47,272 nucleotides of DNA from Omnitrophica bacterium RIFCSPLOWO2_12_FULL_50_11 (GTDB taxonomy: Bacteria > Omnitrophota > Omnitrophia > Omnitrophales > Danuiimicrobiaceae): positions 1 through 47,272 of the forward strand of contig MHFT01000104.1 of assembly GCA_001804315.1 (NCBI GenBank), written 5' to 3'. The notes below the pieces were generated by a model. The model did not search any database, had not been told where the DNA came from, and saw nothing but the letters and a program-made list of their open reading frames with translations. A program made the translations under genes and the position numbers. This document shows, in pieces, positions 11,461 through 20,700 of this stretch. Positions within the stretch are counted from its first letter, which is position 1. Every line of letters starts with the position of its first letter.

Positions 11461-12369
11461 TTAATGTCCCAATCCATCCATCATCTGATACGCGTGCAGG
11501 ATGGACGGAAACATCGCGTCCAGTGACTCACGAACGCCACGAGATGAACCCGGAAGGTTAACGATCAACGTATTTCCTTTTTGAGCGGCAACTCCCCGTG
11601 AGAGCATCGCGTAGGGTGTCCGTCTCTGCCCATAGGCGCGGCAGGCTTCTGTAATGCCTGGAATTTCGCGGTCCATAATTTCCTGAGTTGCTTCAACGGT
11701 TACATCACGTGGTCCGAGACCGGTTCCCCCCGTAGTCAAAATCAAAAGCACACCTCTTTCACAAAGCTCCTTGAGTTTGGCTGCGATCACGTGTTTGTCG
11801 TCCGGCAATACGTCAACGCTGGGATGAATCCCGTACGCCTCAAACCTTTCCTTTATCATTTTTCCCGATTGATCCTCGCGCGTGCCTCGAAATGTGCCAT
11901 CCGAGGTAACGATGACAGCGGCAGAAAAATTCTTTGGAATCCACTCCTTCTCGCCGGATTTTCCACCTTTTTTCTTGATCAATTTCGTAGAAACGATCTC
12001 CATCCCCTCGTCCACGGGTTTCAACATATCATAAATCGTGAGCGCCGCTACCGAGGCGGCCGTTAAAGCTTCCATTTCAATTCCGGTTTTCCAAACCGTT
12101 TCAACGGAAGAGGTGATCACCACACGATCCGCTTGAACGTCAAAGTTAATTTCAACGGAATCAATTGGAATCGGATGACAATAAGGAATGAGCTCACTCG
12201 TCTTCTTGGCCGCCATCACCCCCGCTGCTTTCGCGATTGCTAATACATCTTTCTTAGGAAGATCATTTGCTTTTAAGCGTTCCAACGTTTCTGGTTTCAC
12301 GAGGACGGTACTCGCTGCGACTGCCTTCCTCAATGTGTCTGTTTTATCCGTAACCGATTTCACGGTCAT
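11461..12369 (-). CDS. Fusion of cyclic pyranopterin monophosphate synthase (MoaC) and molybdopterin adenylyltransferase-type domain (MogA/MoaB)
   Basis: 302 aa. Residues ~1-160 MoaC-like (AAKKTSELIPYCHPIPIDSVEINF, TGIEMEALTAASVAALTIYDMLK); ~165-302 MogA/MoaB-like (LILTTGGTGLGPRDVTVEATQEIMDREIPGITEACR...LIVNLPGSSRGVRESLDAMFPSILHAYQMM). Confidence 0.9.
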   Translation of the reverse strand: MTVKSVTDKTDTLRKAVAASTVLVKPETLERLKANDLPKKDVLAIAKAAGVMAAKKTSELIPYCHPIPIDSVEINFDVQADRVVITSSVETVWKTGIEMEALTAASVAALTIYDMLKPVDEGMEIVSTKLIKKKGGKSGEKEWIPKNFSAAVIVTSDGTFRGTREDQSGKMIKERFEAYGIHPSVDVLPDDKHVIAAKLKELCERGVLLILTTGGTGLGPRDVTVEATQEIMDREIPGITEACRAYGQRRTPYAMLSRGVAAQKGNTLIVNLPGSSRGVRESLDAMFPSILHAYQMMDGLGH

Positions 12370-12379
12370 GCCCTCCTAT

Positions 12380-13402
12380 TTATCCGCCCACTTGGCACAT
12401 ATAAGCAACAGCTTCGTCTTCCACGGAACCCGTAAACTGATGTCCCTTTGGTTTCAACTGGGCTGCCTCACGAATCAACTGGACAAGTTCCGCTTTCGAT
12501 TTTCCTCCGCGGAGCGGCGTTCTCAAATCGAACGTCTCTTCCCCATGAAGACAAAGTTTGAGCGTTCCATCTACACGCAGGCGGATGCGGTTGCACTCGG
12601 AACAAAACGGATGAGAAATGGAACTGATGAAGCCAATTTTTCCGACGCCATGGGCCGGCCGATAAACTTCTGATACATCTCCTGGAAGCCGCGGCTCTGG
12701 CAGGAGAACTGCCCATTTTGCGATTTCATTCTTCACCCAGTCATTCGAAACGAAGTATTTTTTCTTTGCGACGAAAGAATTATGAGTCGGCATGAGTTCG
12801 ATAAAGCGCACTTCCACAGGATGCTCCATGGCGAAAGCGACGAAGCTTTCAATTTCATCGTCGTTGATTTCCTTCATGATGACCGCATTGATTTTAACCG
12901 GATGAAATCCAACCTGAATTGCTTTTTCGATTCCCGTTACCACCCGATGGTGCACATCCCAACCGGCAATCTGTCGGAATTTTGCGGAGCTGAACGTGTC
13001 CAAACTGATATTGATCCTCTTAAGCCCTGCCTCGAAAAGGTCTTCTGCCTGGTCGGCAAGGAAAATTCCGTTGGTCGAAAGAGAAAGGTCTTTAATTCCT
13101 GGGATTTGACTTAAAGCGTTGACCAAAGAAGAAAGATTTCGACGCGCAAGCGGTTCCCCGCCCGTCAGCCGAATCTTATCAATACCCAAGTCCACGAAAC
13201 ATTCACTCAGGCGGAGAATCTCTTCATAACTCAAAATGTCTGTGCGACAGGTGAATGGAAATCCGCCAGGCGGGATGCAATAGCAGCAACGCAAATTGCA
13301 GCGATCCGTTACGGAAATTCTCAGGTAGGAAATTCCGCGGCCGAAAGAATCGACGAAGTCGTCCTGAATCACTTCTGCTCTCCTTTCCAATTCTCCCACC
13401 AC
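12380..13402 (-). CDS. moaA: GTP 3',8-cyclase MoaA (radical SAM)
   Basis: 340 aa, RISVTDRCNLRCCYCIPPGG radical-SAM Cx3Cx2C, C-terminal CSECNRIRLRVDGTLKLCLHGEE, ends VGG. Extreme N-terminus (GTG start) overlaps a palindromic repeat. Confidence 0.92.
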   Translation of the reverse strand: MVGELERRAEVIQDDFVDSFGRGISYLRISVTDRCNLRCCYCIPPGGFPFTCRTDILSYEEILRLSECFVDLGIDKIRLTGGEPLARRNLSSLVNALSQIPGIKDLSLSTNGIFLADQAEDLFEAGLKRINISLDTFSSAKFRQIAGWDVHHRVVTGIEKAIQVGFHPVKINAVIMKEINDDEIESFVAFAMEHPVEVRFIELMPTHNSFVAKKKYFVSNDWVKNEIAKWAVLLPEPRLPGDVSEVYRPAHGVGKIGFISSISHPFCSECNRIRLRVDGTLKLCLHGEETFDLRTPLRGGKSKAELVQLIREAAQLKPKGHQFTGSVEDEAVAYMCQVGG

Positions 13403-13515
13403 CTGCTGGAGCGCCTACGCCACCAAAAACGGCGGATCCGCCCCGCTGTTTGGCGGAGAAGCCACCTCGGCTTTGAGCCGAGATGCCGCTCTGCAGCAAA
13501 ACACGAGGTGGTGGG
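13395..13515. repeat. Composite palindrome with CCCACCACCT/AGGTGGTGGG outer arms and inner hairpins, at the moaA start
   Basis: Outer arms 13395-13404 and 13506-13515; inner ggcggatccgcc palindrome and ctcggctttgagccgag hairpin. Confidence 0.75.
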
Positions 13516-13576
13516 ATCGGGAGGCGTACGTCATTTCTAACGTCGCCCTAACGTTTTAGAAACCCTAGCACCGGCC

Positions 13577-13702
13577 GTCATCCTGAGTCCCGCCTTCGGC
13601 GGGACGAAGGATCTCGAGATTCTTCGCCGATCCGACCGATCGGTGCCAAATGACCGAGCGGCCGTCCGCCGCTTGACCGACTGGCGCTCCTCTCAGAATG
13701 AC
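13577..13702. repeat. GTCATCCTGAG-type palindromic repeat (copy 2)
   Basis: gtcatcctgagtcccgccttcggcgggacgaaggatctcgagattcttcg...ctctcagaatgac. Confidence 0.75.
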
Positions 13703-13745
13703 AAAGGCTAAGCCTTAGGCATCTAAAATCGGAGATCGTTTTTGC

Positions 13746-13901
13746 TCAACTATCGTGCTTGGTAAGCTCCGAAAGTGATTTTTTAAATTCCTTGATTCCT
13801 TGCCCTAGCCCCTTCGCTATTTCTGGTATTCTCTTAGCACCAAATAAGAGAACCACAACAAGGAAAATAAGCAGGAGCTCCATAGGACCCGGCATACTCA
13901 T
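13746..13901 (-). CDS. tatA: Twin-arginine translocase TatA-family protein (51 aa, absent from the ORF track because of length)
   Basis: Reverse-strand translation [53 protein letters not shown] helix, FGxxKxPE motif, amphipathic helix. Confidence 0.92.
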   Translation of the reverse strand: MSMPGPMELLLIFLVVVLLFGAKRIPEIAKGLGQGIKEFKKSLSELTKHDS

Positions 13902-14506
13902 AGCACTTCCTCCGCTTGAGCCGTCGTTTTGGACTCGCTCGACTTCGATAAAACCATCTCAATAGCAGGAAAATTATTAACGGTTCGGCAGGCGGCTTCA
14001 CACATGGCACAACCGTCACAAGCAAAAGAATGAACGACCGGCTTTTGATCGCACATTTCTATTGCCCGATCCCGCAAAGGACACGCAAGATAACACAGTT
14101 GACAATTAGCTCCTCCCCACGCAAGGCAGCGAGAAATGTCAAGACGTGCGATCCGCGGCCCTGTATCCAAGCAATCGTCAATGCGAGGGTACGAACCTAA
14201 CGTAGGGGCGCCATTTTCCGCCATACAGCGCGGCGGATGCGCCGAGATTTTTTCCGCCAAAAGACGCGGCGGACCCGCCACGTTTTCTGGCGGGGGCGGA
14301 ATGGCGCCCGACGAGACGGGCGCGATGAATCGCGCCCCTACGTCGTATGGCTTGCTGTCTCGTCCGCCAAAGGACGGACCCGCCTTCTTTGTGGCGGGCA
14401 ATGACGTCGCTGTTAGGATTTGCCGAAACCCATCAAGCAACCGCTGAGGAAAGCTTTTTACAAACTCTCGCCGATTCATGTGATTTACCTTTTGTGCAAC
14501 GCTCAT
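13898..14506 (-). CDS. Ferredoxin-type 4Fe-4S protein (NapF-like), with a repeat-encoded insertion
   Basis: 202 aa; [17 protein letters not shown] and [12 protein letters not shown] clusters; residues around [46 protein letters not shown] are encoded by a palindromic repeat. Confidence 0.75.
   Translation of the reverse strand: MSVAQKVNHMNRREFVKSFPQRLLDGFRQILTATSLPATKKAGPSFGGRDSKPYDVGARFIAPVSSGAIPPPPENVAGPPRLLAEKISAHPPRCMAENGAPTLGSYPRIDDCLDTGPRIARLDISRCLAWGGANCQLCYLACPLRDRAIEMCDQKPVVHSFACDGCAMCEAACRTVNNFPAIEMVLSKSSESKTTAQAEEVL
14201..14342. repeat. GC-rich composite palindrome (GGCGCC family), copy 1, inside the ferredoxin ORF
   Basis: Outer arms cgtaggggcgc (14201-14211) / gcgcccctacg (14332-14342); internal gcggcgga...tccgcc-type hairpins; related copy at 32212-32305. 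Confidence 0.85.
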
Positions 14507-15381
14507 ACAGAAACGTTCACCCTTGAACGATAAAGTTCAAAACACTGGCGGCAAATTCCTCTCGATCGCTCCCAGCCTGGATGATCCCTTTCAATTTTCC
14601 GGAAAACGGCTGCCTCTCTCCCCTGCCCATCAGAAATCTGCTCGTAAGAATGAAATCTGCACAGAGGGCACTCAAATCCGCCTTGAGCCGACATTTCCGA
14701 AGCCCGCCCATTTTTTGCGAGCTCAAGAAGCTGTCCCTGAGTCCAGTGCCTCCGCTTTCCAATTTCTTGAAACGCTTTTGAGGCGGGGAGATTTTGTACG
14801 AGGCGGCGATCGATGTAAAGGTCCCAGAGAAAACGGAACCGGTCGCGGATCAAATTCTCTTCCGCGGGAGAGTCTCCTCCTAAAGGAGTCTTTGGGGAAT
14901 ACTCGAAGCCGGGATCGAGCATGTCCGAAATCCTTAGGAGTTCATGCCGCACGAAAGCATGAAGAAAGGGACGCTCCAGAACGCGCTTAGTCTGGAGGCT
15001 TAAAAACACAGTTTTTAAATCACCCTCCCAATAAAGTTCAGATCCTTCTTCTTTTTTTCCAAAAGCGCGTCTGATCAGAACCATCGTGTTAAGATCTAAA
15101 CGTGTAAACTCCGCGAGGAGTTCCTCAAAAAGAGCGCGAAGACCCAGCGTTACAAAAAAACTCGCAGCCAATTCCTGAAAAGCTTCCTCGCTCCTCGCGC
15201 CCTCATAAATTGAATTTCTCTCGGTATGATAAGCGCTCGCGATCGAACGGTCTCCCGCGGCTTCAAGAGACCTCACGGTCCAGAACACTGCTTCTTCCAC
15301 AAAAGAAGGTTCAAATTCTAAGCGATACGTCACGAAAACTCCATTGAAGCAACCGGCCGGGCAAACTCGCAAGAGACACAA
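14503..15381 (-). CDS. Uncharacterised accessory protein of the molybdoenzyme operon with C-terminal paired CxxC motifs
   Basis: 292 aa; C-terminus FECPLCRFHSYEQ...[19 protein letters not shown]; located between the TorD-like and ferredoxin genes, overlapping both neighbours. Confidence 0.65.
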   Translation of the reverse strand: MCLLRVCPAGCFNGVFVTYRLEFEPSFVEEAVFWTVRSLEAAGDRSIASAYHTERNSIYEGARSEEAFQELAASFFVTLGLRALFEELLAEFTRLDLNTMVLIRRAFGKKEEGSELYWEGDLKTVFLSLQTKRVLERPFLHAFVRHELLRISDMLDPGFEYSPKTPLGGDSPAEENLIRDRFRFLWDLYIDRRLVQNLPASKAFQEIGKRRHWTQGQLLELAKNGRASEMSAQGGFECPLCRFHSYEQISDGQGREAAVFRKIERDHPGWERSRGICRQCFELYRSRVNVSV

Positions 15382-16259
15382 GCGGCCTCAATTTTCTCTT
15401 GGACCGCACGAAGCGGAAGATCCTGGGAGCCCGGTTTGATGTTTTGGGCAAGACAATCCTGAACGACAAATTCAAAGGCGAAATCAGCAATTCCTTTCAA
15501 AAGTCCTTTCGAATATTTGGACACGCGAAGGCTAAAAGCGGGAAACCAGTAACTTAAATGCTCCGAGAGGAAATGGCGGCTCGCCTCCATCGAAATTTGA
15601 GCTTTTTCTTCTTTGCCGTCCTCCAAAGCAAGTATTTCTTTATAGAGAAGGAAGTACATGAATTCTAATTCAACCGAGGCATGATCGGCCCGCTCATGAG
15701 AACGGTTTGAAAGCTTAAGCCCGAAGGCGCTGTAGAACGCTGTGATATCCGCCAATTGGTGAGGCTCGCGGTGGGTATGCTCCTCACCATATTCCAATTC
15801 ATAAGCTGAGGCGACTCCTTTTACCGTATGGCCTAAAAGTTTTTCGTACTCCTCCGCCCATTCTTTGGGCGTTGTGTTTTTTAACCTCCCGAGAAGCGCG
15901 TCCAAAAGCCCTCTTAATCTGTCTCGGTTGTGGAAAGGAAGTGTATCGACTGCCGCTTGCCAGATGCCCCTCGTCTTATCGACGAGAGAAAGGTCTTGAG
16001 CAAGATCAGGACGTCTGAAGAAGAACGAAAGCGCCTGATAGAGAATGCTTCGTGACAGGAGTACGGCTACGTCAACGTCATTCTGAGCGCAGCGAAGAAT
16101 CTCGAAACACGGAGATCCTTCGGCCCGGAGCCTGTCCTGAGCCAGAGATCCTTCGCCCCTTCGGGGCTCAGGATGACTGGCGAAGGAGGCCTCCGGATGA
16201 CGGGAACTCCTGCCGGCGTTCCCGTCAAATTGAGTTTTGGTGAATGTTCGGTCTGACAT
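15330..16259 (-). CDS. TorD/DmsD/NarJ-type molybdoenzyme maturation chaperone (N-terminus repeat-encoded or mis-called)
   Basis: LSRSILYQALSFFFRRPD, YEKLLGHTVKGVASAYELEYGEEHTHREPHQLADITAFYSAFGLKLSNRSHERADHASVELEFMYFLLYKE: TorD-like helical protein. First ~65 aa come from the 16078-16202 repeat. Confidence 0.8.
   Translation of the reverse strand: MSDRTFTKTQFDGNAGRSSRHPEASFASHPEPRRGEGSLAQDRLRAEGSPCFEILRCAQNDVDVAVLLSRSILYQALSFFFRRPDLAQDLSLVDKTRGIWQAAVDTLPFHNRDRLRGLLDALLGRLKNTTPKEWAEEYEKLLGHTVKGVASAYELEYGEEHTHREPHQLADITAFYSAFGLKLSNRSHERADHASVELEFMYFLLYKEILALEDGKEEKAQISMEASRHFLSEHLSYWFPAFSLRVSKYSKGLLKGIADFAFEFVVQDCLAQNIKPGSQDLPLRAVQEKIEAACVSCEFARPVASMEFS
16078..16202. repeat. GTCATTCTGAG-type palindromic repeat (copy 3) inside the chaperone ORF
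   Basis: gtcattctgagcgcagcgaagaatctcg...gagatccttcgccccttcggggctcaggatgac...; read on minus as SHPEPRRGEGSLAQDRLRAEGSPCFEILRCAQND. Confidence 0.8.
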
Positions 16260-17463
16260 GAAAAGGTTCTTCCACTTGGGTTCGAATCACTTCTGTTCCT
16301 AGGTCATCATAGCCGATCACGGTGTCGTTATAAAGCGTAAAAGGCTTGCCGTGAATCTCGGTTTCAAACACTTTTGGGCCTTCCTTGATTTCATAGCGGA
16401 AGATCACACGGGTCGTTTTTCTAAAAAGTTGAAGCACTGCTAAAAGTTCCCGTTCCGGCACCATGTAGGTCTCAATGGCATGATCCACTCCCGGACCAAA
16501 CATCTGCTTCAAATAAGCACGCGGAACCCAACGCGGAGGGATGTAATAGCCGTTTGGCTCTGTCCCAAATTGCGGATAAAGAGGAAGGGCTACTTTCGCA
16601 ATTTTTACAAGATAATAAATAGGATGGTAACGATCTTCCGCCCACCCGCCGTCCTTTCCAATCTTGACTAAGCCCTGAAGACGAATCTGCCCAATACATT
16701 CGACCATGCAGCGGGTCTCCATCGGTCGTCCCCCTGTTTCCGGATCCCTTCCTTCAAGCCGCGGATAGCAGGCAATGCATTTTTCCATAATGCGGGTGGT
16801 CGGCCGGTACATTGTCTTTTTATAAGGGCAGCCTTCCATACATTTCCGGTAGCCGCGGCAGCGTTCCTGATCCACAAGGACAACGCCATCTTCAGGCCGC
16901 TTGTAAATCGCGTTACGCGGACAGGCGGCGAGACAACCGGGGTAGGTGCAGTGATTGCAAATTCGGGCGAGATAAAAAAACCAAGTCCTGTGTTCTGGCA
17001 GCTTCACTCCCTCTTTGTCATAAGCATCGGGCACGCCTTTTCTACTCAGAGCGGTATCTTCGTAAATATTCGGGAAGCGCCACTCTTCATCGGTTGGAAG
17101 ATAGCCGAGAACGCGCTGCGGTTCTTCGCCGATATGTTTTTGGGCTGCCTCAAAAATCGTTTTTCCTTCAAAGGTCTTTCCATTCCACTTCTGTCCGCCT
17201 GGATTTGTTTCTTCCAGCATATTCAACAATTTGACATCCCAGAATTGGGGATAGCCTCCGTAGGGCTTGGTTTCGACATTGTTCCACCACATGTACTCCT
17301 GACCTTTTGAAAAGGTCCACGTGGACTTACACGCAAAGGTACACGTTTGACAGGCAATGCAGCGATTCAAATTAAACACAAAAGCAAATTGCCTCTGGGG
17401 ATGATGCTCCGCATGGGGATATTCCATCCTTCGATGAATCTGCCAGTTATAGACTTGTGCCAT
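16225..17463 (-). CDS. NXR/NAR-like molybdoenzyme beta (iron-sulfur) subunit
   Basis: 412 aa with four Cys clusters: CIACQTCTFACKSTWT, CNHCTYPGCLAACPRNAI, CRGYRKCMEGCPYKKTMYRP, CIACYPRLEGRDPETGGRPMETRCMVECIGQIRLQG. Confidence 0.9.
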   Translation of the reverse strand: MAQVYNWQIHRRMEYPHAEHHPQRQFAFVFNLNRCIACQTCTFACKSTWTFSKGQEYMWWNNVETKPYGGYPQFWDVKLLNMLEETNPGGQKWNGKTFEGKTIFEAAQKHIGEEPQRVLGYLPTDEEWRFPNIYEDTALSRKGVPDAYDKEGVKLPEHRTWFFYLARICNHCTYPGCLAACPRNAIYKRPEDGVVLVDQERCRGYRKCMEGCPYKKTMYRPTTRIMEKCIACYPRLEGRDPETGGRPMETRCMVECIGQIRLQGLVKIGKDGGWAEDRYHPIYYLVKIAKVALPLYPQFGTEPNGYYIPPRWVPRAYLKQMFGPGVDHAIETYMVPERELLAVLQLFRKTTRVIFRYEIKEGPKVFETEIHGKPFTLYNDTVIGYDDLGTEVIRTQVEEPFHVRPNIHQNSI

Positions 17464-17750
17464 TAAATTCTCCCCTCATCTGGGCGCCACATCCTGATGG
17501 CGTCACCAATCACCGAGCGAATGAACTCATCTCCTTTTTGCTTCCAAGCAAGATAAGGACCCTGATAAAATGGATTCCGAAAGACGGCGAAAATTTTTTC
17601 CTCATCCCAGCCTTCACGAACAAATTCTTCGGCAAAGCAAAGGGTCATGTCACGAAGCGCTGCTTCGCTTTGACCTCGCAACTGAACACCAATAAATTCA
17701 ATGGGGTCTTCTGGATCAAATTCGCTCTTTGGCATTTGCTTACTGAACAA
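17463..17750 (-). CDS. Small 95-aa protein between alpha and beta subunits, unknown function
   Basis: MFSKQMPKSEFDPEDPIEFIGVQLRGQSEAALRDMTLCFAEEFVREGWDEEKIFAVFRNPFYQGPYLAWKQKGDEFIRSVIGDAIRMWRPDEGRI; overlaps the alpha stop by a few nt and abuts the beta start. Confidence 0.75.
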   Translation of the reverse strand: MFSKQMPKSEFDPEDPIEFIGVQLRGQSEAALRDMTLCFAEEFVREGWDEEKIFAVFRNPFYQGPYLAWKQKGDEFIRSVIGDAIRMWRPDEGRI

Positions 17751-20700
17751 ATCCTCCGCTCAGATACTTTTTCATTACCTCATTCTCGCTCGCCGGTGTA
17801 AAGCCGGTGGTAGCGGGCGCCCAAATTCCTTTTCCTCCCAAGCCGCCGTCTTCAGCCTTACTCACCCGTACCAGTGTTTCTTTGGGAACCGTGTTCACGG
17901 CATGATTGTCTGCTTCACCGCCGAAGATAAACGACATAGATACCTTTGCCTTATGAAAGAGCGTATCGGTTTGGTGCATCGGCATATGCCAATTGCGCGT
18001 GACACTCTGTTGGGAACCGTAGCGGAAATTCGCTTGGTATGCGCCGCCTTCGGACAATGCCCTTTTATCCGGGCGCGTTTCATGAGCCTTCACGGTTTTC
18101 TCCGTTGCGATGTTGGTTCCATGTTTCATCATCACCGTGTTGTAAGGAAACGCGGGATTATATTTCACTCTGAGCATGAGACGCGTTACCTTGTAGAAAG
18201 GATCATCCGGTTTTGCTCCGATATAGGGGCGGTCCGCTGGATTGGCGTCCACGTAGACATAATCCCCGTCATTAATCCCAAAATCCTTCGCTGCTTGGGG
18301 ATTCATGTGAAGTTGTTGCTCGCCCACTCCGGGCGTGCGTTTATCCATCCGATAGGGATCACCGAAATTGGAATCCCAAATCTCATGCCAATCGACATTG
18401 CTCCACATAGAATGAACCCGATGCCGGCTTTTGGGTGTAAGGCAAAAAAATTGAAACCCTCGTTCCCAGAGAAAATTCTTCGTCTTCTTCACTTCGGCCC
18501 ACGGCAATTTGACGTTGCGAACGGTTCGCGCGTCCCAGTGCTCCGCCTCGAGAGGAAGTCCGTAATCATTCGGACGAACGTAAGGATTGGACGTCACAAT
18601 CACATTCGGTAGATAGGGTGTCGCTTCAGGTCCCTCACGGTGTACAATGAAGTTCTCGCCGTATTCGATCGCTTCAGAGACATCCGTATAAGCTTGGAGG
18701 CGCCCCGTTTCGGTATAGAAGGGATAATCCTCATGAATCTGTTCCCAAAAGGGGATGCGCGGATAGGTTCTAAAAAGCATCAGGGCGCCGCCTGAAGGCC
18801 CGTATTTACCAGCCATGATGTCTTCCAGTTTGTAGCCTGCTGTCGTCGTCGAAGTGTCAAGAAGCCGTTGGATATAAACCTCGCGTTTACCTTCTAAGGC
18901 AAATTTCCAGTAGTCGTAGAATCGTTGGTCGCCGGTGATCTCGCCCAGCTTCTGCGCGATGCCGGCGATAATCAGGAGGTCATCTCGGCTGTCAAAAACG
19001 GAGGGAATTCCACCTTTCCAAATCTGAAGAAAGGGGTTTGAACACGAGGCTGTCACCTCAAGCCCTTCAGACTCAACCCAGCTATTCGCGGGAAGTCCAA
19101 TGTCTGCATACTCAATGGAGGCGGTCATTTGAATATCAATGGAGACAATCATCTCCACATTCGGATTGACGTTCTTGATCATGTCGTAGACATGTTTGGC
19201 ATTGTTGATGAGATTCACATTCGTAAACACCATTGCTTTTGTAGGAGTCGGCATGTGGGTTTTGCCCGTGAACACCCTCCTTCCCTCCTTTGGCGTCTCA
19301 ACGATGAGCGGCCGATCCCCGTGATTCCAATAGGCGGGTTCCTCATCTTTGAAAAACGCTTTCACATGCACGTCCTTCCCGTGTGCGTTCGGATCGAGCA
19401 ACGGATGAAAAGGATCTTCAGCCACCCAACCTTTAAATCCGTGTCCTGTCCAAGGAGACCCCTGGAAGAGGGCGGCTTTATAATTGCCGGCCCACGTATG
19501 ACAGCCGGCACCTGGCTTTCCAATGTTCCCCGTGAGAATTAAAGGCAGATAGGCAGCGCGGTTCATTTCTGTCGCATGAAAATAGTGATTGATTCCTTCT
19601 CCTTGGTGGATCGCCGCCGGTTTAATCGTCGCGATGTCTTTGGCAAGCTGCACAATTAATTCCTTAGGGGCATGGGTCATCTCAGCAACGGTTTCGAGGT
19701 CGTAGTCCATAAGATGAATCCGGTAAAGAGAAAAGAGCGTCATCACCTCGATTTCTTTTCCATCAGTTGTTTTCACCTTGAACGTTCCGTGAAGAGCCAG
19801 CTTGATTCCTTTCTCGGCGAATCGCCTGCCAATTTCATCCCGCGTGAGGGCGACGGGTTCATTGTTCCCTTCGTCCCACGCCACAAAATCACCGAGTTTC
19901 TCATACTGCTCATCTTTCAACCCTTGATACTGATAACTTGGACCCTCTTTAGAAAGACCGTGCCGATAGTTGGGGAAAATCTCCTGAGCCCTGAGGCGTT
20001 TTAGATTATCGGTTCTGACGAGGAGCGGAAAATCGGTGAACCGGGTCACAAAATCCCGGTCATACCAATGGTTCTCGATCAGGAGGCGCGCAAGGCCTAG
20101 GAATAAAGCTGCGTCGGTAGCGGGACGAATGGGAAGCCAATAATCCGATTTCGTGGCCGGCGGACTGTACTCGGGAGTGATCGTAACAAGTTTTGCACCG
20201 CGCTCCATACATTCGATGAACCAGTGGCTGTCGGTCAGCTTATTCTCAACTAGATTTTTGCCATCTTGAATAATCAGTTTTGTGAAGCGGAGATCGTTGA
20301 AATCACAATCTGAAGCTTGGAGCCCATGAACCCATGGATGCCCCGGTGCTTGATCTCCATGCCACGTATAATTGGACCAGGCTCTGCCCGCTTTTGCTTC
20401 CTCCTCACCAACGCCCCGGATACGAGTGTCGAGCAGCGCCATCGTATTCGCAAGCCGGTACATCCCATATTTCCCAAAAACCCCTAACAGTCCCATCCCG
20501 CCTCGGAATTTCATCGTACGAATGCCTGAACCTTCCATCGGCGCGAGCATTTCCTCAGGATATCCTTCGGCGAGAAGTTTCCTTTTCCCTTCTTCACCAC
20601 TGTAGCGCTTTCCAATCGCGATCAAGGCTTTCGCAATGTACGTATTGGCCTCGTCCCACGAAATTTTTTCGAACTGATCCGTGCCGCGCGAATCGAATTT

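Noticed and set aside
13224-13499. 91-aa minus-strand ORF at the moaA start
   Set aside because: Mostly translated palindromic repeat plus an out-of-frame part of moaA.
13559-13740. Moco riboswitch upstream of moaA
   Set aside because: The region is filled by a GTCATCCTGAG-type repeat; I could not identify a Moco-riboswitch architecture by eye.
16812-18612. Plus-strand ORFs opposite the alpha and beta subunits (e.g. 17701-18612, 303 aa)
   Set aside because: They overlap strongly supported minus-strand coding sequence; translations show no family features.
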